Below, piece by piece: positions 1-5,551 of a stretch of DNA of 15,277 nucleotides. The stretch spans positions 1 through 15,277 of the forward strand of contig JAFAFV010000199.1 in NCBI GenBank assembly GCA_023423285.1, given 5' to 3'. The notes beneath the pieces are model-generated. The model did no database searches. It was given only the letters and a program-made list of their open reading frames with translations, and was not told where the DNA came from. Position numbers and translations under genes: made by a program. Origin of the DNA: Bacteroidota bacterium (lineage in GTDB: Bacteria > Bacteroidota > Bacteroidia > Chitinophagales > Chitinophagaceae). Position 1 is the stretch's first letter. Each line of letters begins with the position of its first letter.

Positions 1-2
1 TG

Positions 3-638
3 TTAAAGAGCGGGCTGCTGGCTCATAGATTCCTTATTCATTTGTATTACCCACAAGCCACGCAGCTGATCGGGTTTGTAGCCTGTGGCAGAATCTGCAG
101 GATAAAGTTGTTTTAGTTTTGTTAGGGTTTTTACATCAATGGCATCTTTATTTCCGTGGCATTGCATACACATATTGGTTGTAAGGATAGGATAATATCC
201 CTCCATGGTTTGTGCGGTTTGCACTACCCAGGGTTTTGGTTTTTTACCAGAAGCAAGTTCGCTTTTTGCAAGTTCAATATAAGATAGTTCTTCACCGTTT
301 GCCAGGTTGGCCGGGTTTCGGGCTTTATCAGTAACTCTTTTTATAGATACGTTTAAAAGGGTGGCCATACTATCTGTAAGTGGCAATGCCTTGGTATTAC
401 AGTAACTGATAGCATATTCCGTTCCCTCTTTTGCTATAGCTTCAGATACATTTTTTATAAGTTCTGTACCCGTTTGTATTGCAAGTTCACCACCACGCTT
501 CAGGTATTTGTTGTACACTGCGGTGTCCTCTATAGATTCCAGTGCATTCTTTTTCGCATTTGGATTTCTGTTAACGCCACATCTTACTAGAAGAAATGAA
601 ACTAAAACTATCGCTGTAATTACCAATAGCTTTTTCAT
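3..638 (-). CDS. Tll0287-like (DUF3365) haem-binding exported protein
   Basis: 211 residues, complete, ATG start. Residues 1-19 form a hydrophobic export signal ending in LLVRC (C20). This resembles a lipobox, but Arg just before the Cys is atypical, so it may be a lipoprotein or an N-terminally anchored periplasmic protein. The rest matches the Tll0287-like/DUF3365 family: a conserved RNPAN at 107-111 and a single c-type haem motif, C157-M-Q-C160-H161, in the usual C-terminal place. Members of this family have a PAS-like fold with one covalent haem and are thought to be redox or gas sensors or small electron carriers; no enzymatic role is established. It is the last gene of the sulfur/redox cluster, 67 bases after the rhodanese gene, so either co-transcribed or served by a weak promoter of its own. 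The family call is secure; the function is not. Confidence 0.82.
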   Translation of the reverse strand: MKKLLVITAIVLVSFLLVRCGVNRNPNAKKNALESIEDTAVYNKYLKRGGELAIQTGTELIKNVSEAIAKEGTEYAISYCNTKALPLTDSMATLLNVSIKRVTDKARNPANLANGEELSYIELAKSELASGKKPKPWVVQTAQTMEGYYPILTTNMCMQCHGNKDAIDVKTLTKLKQLYPADSATGYKPDQLRGLWVIQMNKESMSQQPAL

Positions 639-705
639 AATGATGGGGTTTTTGTAAAAGTAAAAAAATGCTCCAGCCGCTATAATTTGGATAATAACTT
701 CATTG

Positions 706-987
706 TTACATAAGCATCAATTGCATATTACCAATTCCTCCGCCGTTATACACTTCGTCTATCCCTGCTTGGTTTAAAATGCCCGCTGCAATAGCGCTCC
801 GCCCACCGGATTGGCAATAAACCACAATAGGTTTTTGCATTCCTGAAATCTTGGTGATATGATCGTTTAACTCCTGGACAGGAATGTTTACCGCGCCGGG
901 GATGTGTGTACTATTAAATTCCTGAGAAGACCTCACATCAATCAGCGTCCTTTTTTTATTGTTTACTATTTCATACAATGTTTTCAT
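706..987 (-). CDS. single-domain rhodanese-like sulfurtransferase
   Basis: 93 residues, about the size of one rhodanese domain. It has the CH2A-like DVRSSQEFNSTHIPGAVNIP segment near 17-36 and an active-site loop C58-Q-S-G-G-R-S. C58 would carry the persulfide. There is no signal peptide or membrane segment, so it is probably cytoplasmic. Enzymes of this class move sulfane sulfur among thiosulfate, glutathione or CoA persulfide and protein thiols; the donor here cannot be read from sequence. It starts 45 bases after the CoA-disulfide reductase stop, with an A-rich leader (a run of nine A on the coding strand just before the ATG), and is very likely co-transcribed with it. Because that reductase already has its own rhodanese domain, the locus encodes two separate sulfurtransferase sites. 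Confidence 0.9.
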   Translation of the reverse strand: MKTLYEIVNNKKRTLIDVRSSQEFNSTHIPGAVNIPVQELNDHITKISGMQKPIVVYCQSGGRSAIAAGILNQAGIDEVYNGGGIGNMQLMLM

Positions 988-1032
988 GTGTTTTTTTTTG
1001 TTTTACAGGATCATGCTCAATTTTTGAACTTC

Positions 1033-2724
1033 TTAACTTACCAACTCTCTTTTTCTTCCTAATTCCATCTCCATTGTAGATACGCTCCACAAGGCAAAGC
1101 CTCCGGCGAGGTTATAAACATGATCGTACCCATGCTGTCTTAAGATCCTTTGGGACAGGTAACCCCTTAGTCCTATTTCGCAAAACACGTAGAGTGTTTT
1201 GTCCTTAGGCAGTTCACCAAGATTGTTTCTTAATTCATCCATGGGAATATTCACAGCTCCGGGAATTGTTTTGTTATGATATTCCTTAGGTGTGCGCACA
1301 TCAATCAAAATGGCGTTGCTGTTGTTTTCGTAATGAGTTAAAAATTCATTCCAGTAAATTTGTTCAAATCTTGCCTGTAATAAATTTTCTGCAACAAAGC
1401 CGGCCATGTTCACAGGGTCTTTAGCTGAAGAATAGGGAGGTGCGTAAGCGTGCTCCATTTCTGTAAGGTCATAAATTGTCCCACCTTTTTGAATGATCAG
1501 TGACAATACATCCAGGCGTTTATCCACGCCCTCAATTCCTGCAACCTGCGCTCCCAGTAGCTTCCCGTCAGTTGGGGAAAATGTGATCTGTATTGTCATT
1601 TGTTTTGCATCAGGGTAATAACCTGCGTGCGATGCTGAACGGGTAGTTGAAACAAGATGAGGGATGTTGAAATGTTTTAAATGCTTTGCAGCCATACCTG
1701 TTGCGCCAACGGAATAATCAAATACTTTTACAATAGCAGTGTTGATAGCTCCTTTATATCTTCGCTTATTTCCTAAAACAATATTATCTGCACAAATACG
1801 GCCCTGTTTGTTTGCAGGTCCGGCCAGGTATGTGTTTAGAGGGCGATTAATAATAGGATTTTCAAACTCAATAGCATCGCCAACGGCATATATGTCTTCA
1901 TCAGAGGTTTGTAAAAATTCATTTACCCAAATGCCTTTTGCTTTACCAATTTCAAGTCCGGCATCAGCCGCCAGCTTTGTATCAGGTTTTACGCCGATTG
2001 AAAGAATGACAATTTCAGATTCCAGTGAAGTGCCATCATTGAAGTTGACCATAATGCTTTGTCCGTTTTTTTCAAAACTACTGACAGTGGTGTTGAGCAA
2101 TAGATCCACACCTTTGGAACGTATGTGTTGCTGAACTATCGCTGCGATAGGAAAATCAACCGGTGCCATCACCTGGTTTGCCATTTCAACAATTGTTACC
2201 TGCAGGCCAAGATGGTGGAGGTTCTCTGCCATTTCAAGACCAATAAATCCGCCACCGATCACCACTGCTTTCCCATCCCTGTACTTTTCAGCAAAAGCTT
2301 TGATATTGTCTGTATCAGGAATAGTTCTAAGTGTAAAAATGCCTGGCAAATTAATTCCCGGCAGTGGTGGGCGCAATGGTTCTGCACCGGGCGAAAGCAC
2401 AAGTTTGTCATAGCTTTCGACATACTCTTCACCTGTTAATAAATTTTTAGCAGCCACCAGTTTATTTACCTTGTCAATTTTGATCGCTTCTGTATTTGTT
2501 CTTACATCAATATTAAACCGCTCTTTAAAACCGGTTGCAGTTTGTACAAAAAGTTTATTACGGTCTTTTATCACATCGCCTATGTAATAAGGCAACCCGC
2601 AATTGGCATAAGAAATATAAGCGCCTTTTTCAAAAATGATAATCTCTGCATGTTCATCCATCCTTCTGAGTCTTGCTGCCGTGCTGGCTCCACCAGCTAC
2701 TGCTCCAATGATCAAATACTTCAT
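1033..2724 (-). CDS. CoA-disulfide/persulfide reductase with C-terminal rhodanese domain
   Basis: 563 residues in two parts. Residues 1 to about 440 form a pyridine-nucleotide disulfide oxidoreductase: FAD-binding GAVAGGAS at 7-14, the CoA-disulfide reductase active site S-Y-A-N-C42-G-L-P, an NAD(P)H-binding VVIGGGFIGLEMAE stretch in the middle, and the second FAD motif IYAVGDAIE. Residues from about 455 to 555 are a rhodanese domain with active Cys 515 in CEIGLRG. This architecture is that of CoADR-Rhd enzymes such as Shewanella NPSR, which reduce CoA disulfide, CoA persulfide or polysulfide with NAD(P)H and release sulfide. A single active-site Cys, rather than the CxxxxC of glutathione reductase, fits that role. 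It has a predicted Crp/Fnr site 48 bases upstream and is insulated by a terminator from the gene before it. Exact substrate is inferred from family. Confidence 0.9.
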   Translation of the reverse strand: MKYLIIGAVAGGASTAARLRRMDEHAEIIIFEKGAYISYANCGLPYYIGDVIKDRNKLFVQTATGFKERFNIDVRTNTEAIKIDKVNKLVAAKNLLTGEEYVESYDKLVLSPGAEPLRPPLPGINLPGIFTLRTIPDTDNIKAFAEKYRDGKAVVIGGGFIGLEMAENLHHLGLQVTIVEMANQVMAPVDFPIAAIVQQHIRSKGVDLLLNTTVSSFEKNGQSIMVNFNDGTSLESEIVILSIGVKPDTKLAADAGLEIGKAKGIWVNEFLQTSDEDIYAVGDAIEFENPIINRPLNTYLAGPANKQGRICADNIVLGNKRRYKGAINTAIVKVFDYSVGATGMAAKHLKHFNIPHLVSTTRSASHAGYYPDAKQMTIQITFSPTDGKLLGAQVAGIEGVDKRLDVLSLIIQKGGTIYDLTEMEHAYAPPYSSAKDPVNMAGFVAENLLQARFEQIYWNEFLTHYENNSNAILIDVRTPKEYHNKTIPGAVNIPMDELRNNLGELPKDKTLYVFCEIGLRGYLSQRILRQHGYDHVYNLAGGFALWSVSTMEMELGRKRELVS

Positions 2725-2742
2725 TTATTAAAATTTATACTG

Positions 2743-2786
2743 CAAAACAACAGTACAAAACCTTTCCAATGAGTGATTTTTGTTAC
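2743..2786 (-). promoter_or_regulatory. predicted Crp/Fnr-activated promoter of the CoA-disulfide reductase gene
   Basis: On the plus strand 2773-2786 reads GTGAT-TTTT-GTTAC, an imperfect palindrome of the GTRAY-N4-RTYAC form (equally GTRA-N6-TYAC, the Crp/Fnr layout). A -7-like element, TTGTTTTG on the coding strand at 2743-2750, matches five of six fixed positions of TAnnTTTG. Site centre and -7 centre are 33 bases apart, which puts the site near -40, a class II activator position. Found by eye; no binding data. Confidence 0.45.
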
Positions 2787-2807
2787 ATTAAAATATGATA
2801 AGAGTCT

Positions 2808-2843
2808 ACAAAAAAGAAAGTGCGGACGAAACCGCACTTTCTT
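2808..2843 (-). terminator. intrinsic terminator of the YgaP-like gene
   Basis: A perfect 12-bp stem (2814-2825 with 2832-2843) encloses a six-base loop, ACGAAA on the plus strand. Read on the minus strand the hairpin runs into CTTTTTTGT, a good U-tract. It lies 24 bases past the stop of the YgaP-like gene and 83 bases before the start of the reductase gene, so it ends the upstream transcript and implies a separate promoter for the reductase. Confidence 0.9.
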
Positions 2844-2867
2844 AAATCAAACATGTAATAACTGCTT

Positions 2868-3116
2868 TTATTCTACTTCTTTATATTCAATCGGGTCAAC
2901 ACTATTATTATTTTTTTTATTAATTCTCGCTGGCGGAACCCTACAGCCTGATGGGCCGCAGCAGCCCGTATTGGAAAGAGATTGAAATACCAATAAACCG
3001 CCCAATAAACCTGCTGCCCAAAATTGTTGTTGTATAGCCTGTAAAACTAATGCCAGGCCCAAAACAAGCCTGACAATCCTTAAAAAATTCCAACCGCTTA
3101 ATAATGTTTCACGCAT
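2868..3116 (-). CDS. small YgaP-like (DUF2892-type) membrane protein with Cys motif
   Basis: 82 residues. A short amphipathic N-terminus (RETLLSGWNFLRIVRL) is followed by two closely spaced hydrophobic segments (about 14-28 and 32-47), then G-C52-C53-G-P-S-G-C58 and a polar, charged tail. This is the layout of the DUF2892/YgaP transmembrane part, which in E. coli YgaP is fused to a rhodanese domain; here the rhodanese genes are separate. The three cysteines after the membrane hairpin could bind metal or take part in thiol/persulfide exchange, which is inference. It sits between tlpA-like and CoA-disulfide reductase genes, with a perfect Crp-type palindrome 51 bases upstream and a strong terminator downstream, so it is probably transcribed alone. 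Confidence 0.75.
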   Translation of the reverse strand: MRETLLSGWNFLRIVRLVLGLALVLQAIQQQFWAAGLLGGLLVFQSLSNTGCCGPSGCRVPPARINKKNNNSVDPIEYKEVE

Positions 3117-3137
3117 CTTTAATTATAATTTATATTG

Positions 3138-3181
3138 CTAAAATAGTGCTGCCAAATTCTCTTATCGGTGATTATTATCAC
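3138..3181 (-). promoter_or_regulatory. predicted Crp/Fnr-activated promoter of the YgaP-like gene
   Basis: 3168-3181 reads GTGAT-TATT-ATCAC, a perfect palindrome identical in core to the Crp consensus GTGA-N6-TCAC. A -7-like element TATTTTAG (coding strand, 3138-3145) matches five of six fixed positions of the Bacteroidota TAnnTTTG box. The two centres are 33 bases apart, the same distance as at the CoA-disulfide reductase gene. Nothing else was seen in the 184-base gap between this gene and the tlpA-like gene. Confidence 0.55.
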
Positions 3182-3300
3182 ACTACCCGGATTTTTTTTA
3201 TTACGAATTTTGAGAGTATTATCTATGGAAATAAAAAAAACCATGAAATATTTATTTGCATTACCATTTTTTTGATTGATGAAAATAATGCAGGCAATAA

Positions 3301-3900
3301 CTATTCATTCAACAAGCCGTCAATAAAATTTTTGAATTTTGTACTATTGTAATTGGCTACACCTGCATGGTGATAAACGATGTTCCCTTTTTTATCAAGC
3401 AATACGGTTGTTGGCAAACTTCCTTCATACCATTCCCGGGGAATATTAGTTTGGGCAATCTGTACCGGCAGCTCAAATCCTTTGTCAGCCATAAACTTTT
3501 CGGACTTTGCAAAATTATTATCAGCATCAACAATCAAAAAAACTATATCGGGATTAGATTTATAATCTTTGTAAAACTCGTTTACAGAAGGCATTTCTGC
3601 GATACAGGGCGGGCACCAGGTAGCCCAGAAATTCAGAAAAACAATTTTCCCTTTTAACGCGTTACCATCAATTATTTCCCCTCTTGAATTGGTGAATACA
3701 ACATTCCAATTCTTATCAGTTACTGTTTGTTCTGTTTGAGCAGATACGCCCGGCTGAAATAAACCTACTTTCATCAGTCCCTGTAAAATAGTGGCTTTAA
3801 AGTTTGGAAATAGTAACATGCCTGCGGCAAATACCACTAGTATTGCCGTGATGATATTTGAAAATGAAAATAGATTTTTCTTCTTAGTCTCCTGTTGCAT
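3301..3900 (-). CDS. TlpA-like membrane-anchored thioredoxin-fold protein
   Basis: 199 residues from the ATG at 3900. A TTG start at 3927 would add nine residues but has a poorer initiation context, so the ATG is preferred. A lysine-rich N-terminus is followed by one membrane segment (about 11-31), then a periplasmic thioredoxin/TlpA domain with FWATW-C96-P-P-C99. The later cis-proline loop is visible near LPTTVLLD. Such proteins reduce disulfides outside the cytoplasm, often during cytochrome c maturation (CcmG/ResA role) or to regenerate oxidised thiols. The neighbouring c-type haem protein and persulfide enzymes fit either use. It follows the Crp/Fnr gene, and a palindrome typical of that family lies 53 bases upstream of the ATG. 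The fold and redox motif are certain; the partner is not. Confidence 0.85.
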   Translation of the reverse strand: MQQETKKKNLFSFSNIITAILVVFAAGMLLFPNFKATILQGLMKVGLFQPGVSAQTEQTVTDKNWNVVFTNSRGEIIDGNALKGKIVFLNFWATWCPPCIAEMPSVNEFYKDYKSNPDIVFLIVDADNNFAKSEKFMADKGFELPVQIAQTNIPREWYEGSLPTTVLLDKKGNIVYHHAGVANYNSTKFKNFIDGLLNE

Positions 3901-3953
3901 GAATCTGTTTTTTAAATGAAACTGCAATTTCCTCAGGTTGTAAAACTATATTG

Positions 3954-3967
3954 GTAACAAAAGTTAC
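3954..3967 (-). promoter_or_regulatory. predicted Crp/Fnr-type site upstream of the tlpA-like gene
   Basis: GTAAC-AAAA-GTTAC, a perfect palindrome with five-base arms, lies between the regulator stop codon and the tlpA-like start. It fits the GTRAY-N4-RTYAC pattern of the two sites further downstream and has a matching distance to the start codon (53 bases against 48 and 51). The best -7-like element at the activator spacing is poor; a better one (TAGTTTTA, 3941-3948) is closer, so repression is also possible. Confidence 0.45.
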
Positions 3968-3974
3968 GATCGGG

Positions 3975-4613
3975 TTATTTTAACTTTTCAATATACTTCC
4001 TGTTAAGAGATATATCGCCGTGCTGCTCCAGTTTTTTTAATAATCTTGAAATGACTTCGCGAGAGGTATTGAGATCATTGGCGATCTCCTGGTGTGTGAG
4101 TTCAATACGGTTGGTTCCAATGCTTTTAAACTGGGTTGCTAAGTAGATTTCCAGCCGTTCGTCCATCTTTTTGAAAACAACATTGTCGAACACTTCAAGC
4201 ATTTCTTCAAAGCGCAGGCGGTAGGTTTCAATTACAAAATTGTACCAGTCCTGGTAGTGTTTCATCAGTTCATCGGTGTATTCTATAGGGACCATGATAA
4301 CCGTGCAGGCTTCAATAGCTTTAGCGGTAATTTCGCTGGTGCGCTGCCTGGATGCGCAAAGCATGGAAAGCGCGCAGGCGTTGCCGCCATCGAGGTAATA
4401 TAAAAGAGCTTCATCTCCAAACTCGCTCTGGCGGTAAATTTTGATAATTCCATCAACTACCAGCGCCGTATGTTTCAGGTATTGGCCCGCGTGCATCAGT
4501 GTCTCGCCTTTGGCAATATGCTTCACTGTGCTAACGTCCGCAATAAATAGCTTCAGTTCGTCATTAAACTGGGGGAATGTTTTTTGTAAAAGGGTTATGA
4601 CTTCTTCACTCAT
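3975..4613 (-). CDS. Crp/Fnr-family transcriptional regulator
   Basis: 212 residues from the ATG at 4613. The frame can be extended six codons to a TTG at 4631, but family members begin near MSEEV. N-terminal cyclic-nucleotide-binding-like beta barrel (about 1-115), a long dimer helix, then a winged helix-turn-helix (about 171-196, LTHQEIANDLNTSREVISRL). The recognition helix R185-E186-V-I-S189-R190 combines the R-E-x-x-x-R of Crp with the E-x-x-S-R of Fnr, so a GTGA- or TTGA-like half-site is expected. The Fnr iron-sulfur cysteine set is absent; instead C80, C86 and C103 lie in or after the GNACALSMLC segment, which could respond to thiol oxidation or persulfidation (inference). It heads the sulfur/redox cluster, 56 bases after the pyrF stop, and probably regulates it. 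Confidence 0.88.
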   Translation of the reverse strand: MSEEVITLLQKTFPQFNDELKLFIADVSTVKHIAKGETLMHAGQYLKHTALVVDGIIKIYRQSEFGDEALLYYLDGGNACALSMLCASRQRTSEITAKAIEACTVIMVPIEYTDELMKHYQDWYNFVIETYRLRFEEMLEVFDNVVFKKMDERLEIYLATQFKSIGTNRIELTHQEIANDLNTSREVISRLLKKLEQHGDISLNRKYIEKLK

Positions 4614-4669
4614 TACGTATGATATGCTCAAATCAAAGAATTTTTACACCGGGGGCTTTGTTCAATAGT

Positions 4670-5479
4670 TTAAAAGCTTTGCAGATATACTGCCATCTCA
4701 CTTTGATAAGCTTTGGCTTTTATTGCCGCCGCTTGGGCAAAGTCTTCACCTTGCGAAGCATAAATAATATCACGGCTTACATTTACTAAAATACCGCTAT
4801 TACTGCTCATTGCTTTTTCTGAAATGTCTTTCAAACTTCCGCCTTGCGCGCCTACTCCCGGTACCAGCAAAAAATGATCAGGAATAAGTTCACGAATCCT
4901 GGTAAATGAGTTGGCTTGTGTGGCGCCAATTACAAACATGAGGTTTTCTTCTGTTCCCCATGTGGCAATGGTTTTAAGAACTTTTTCATAAAGCAATTCA
5001 TCACCACATTCCTTCAGTTCAAAATCCTGTGCGCCCTTGTTGGAAGTAAGTCCTAACACAATAGCCCATTTGCCTTCGTATTGCAGAAAAGGCTGCACAC
5101 TGTCGCTACCCATGTATGGCGCAACGGTTACCGCGTCAAAAGGCAGTGTTTCAAAAAATGCTTTTGCGTATTGATCAGATGTATTGCCTATATCGCCACG
5201 TTTCGCATCAGCTATTTTAAAATGGTCATCGCCGATATAGTTCACTGTTTTTTCCATTGCCTCCCAGCCCTTCACACCCAGTGCTTCATAAAAAGCAGTA
5301 TTGATCTTATAAGAAATACAGTGGTCTTTTGTGGCATCAATAATGGCTTTATTGAATGTAAACACAGGGTCGGCATCGCTTAGCAAATGCTCTGGGACTT
5401 TTGTAATATCAGTATCCAACCCAACACAGAGGTAAGTTTTTTTAGTCAGTATTTGTTTTGAAAGTTGTTGACGTGTCAT
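4670..5479 (-). CDS. pyrF: orotidine 5'-phosphate decarboxylase
   Basis: 269 residues, the length of the longer (type 2) OMP decarboxylases common in Bacteroidota and Myxococcota. It performs the last step of UMP synthesis, decarboxylating OMP in the cytosol. Visible motifs: VGLDTD at 19-24, where the substrate-binding Asp is expected, and the catalytic D91-A-K93-R-G-D96-I tetrad region, followed by a phosphate-binding LVPGVGAQGG. ATG start with the A-rich stretch AAAAAAATG-like leader. No other pyrimidine gene is adjacent, and the neighbours on both sides are unrelated, so it is probably monocistronic or weakly linked to the downstream regulator. A weak -7-like match lies at 5505-5512. Confidence 0.96.
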   Translation of the reverse strand: MTRQQLSKQILTKKTYLCVGLDTDITKVPEHLLSDADPVFTFNKAIIDATKDHCISYKINTAFYEALGVKGWEAMEKTVNYIGDDHFKIADAKRGDIGNTSDQYAKAFFETLPFDAVTVAPYMGSDSVQPFLQYEGKWAIVLGLTSNKGAQDFELKECGDELLYEKVLKTIATWGTEENLMFVIGATQANSFTRIRELIPDHFLLVPGVGAQGGSLKDISEKAMSSNSGILVNVSRDIIYASQGEDFAQAAAIKAKAYQSEMAVYLQSF

Positions 5480-5551
5480 GAAACAAAAAAATGAATGATA
5501 AATGCAAATGTGGAATATGAAAGCCTGTCCTACTTATGCCCATAACACCTA

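Noticed and set aside
691..712. A fourth Crp-type site upstream of the haem protein gene (TAAC-TTCATT-GTTA)
   Set aside because: It has inverted arms and a TGTTACAT half-site like the CoA-disulfide reductase site, but the arms do not fit GTRA-N6-TYAC and no -7 box lies at the right distance. Kept out of the regulon set.
3104..3352. 82-codon plus-strand frame between the YgaP-like and tlpA-like genes
   Set aside because: Overlaps the ends of two real genes on the other strand and is AT-driven; composition (Ile/Phe/Asn-rich) fits translated noncoding DNA.
3901..3927. Longer TlpA-like protein starting from TTG at 3927
   Set aside because: The extension adds nine residues before a normal lysine-rich, membrane-anchor N-terminus; the ATG at 3900 fits better.
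5480..5551. Terminator after gcvP (TTATG-CC-CATAA hairpin near 5535)
   Set aside because: Only a five-base AT-rich stem with a two-base loop and no U-tract on the minus strand.
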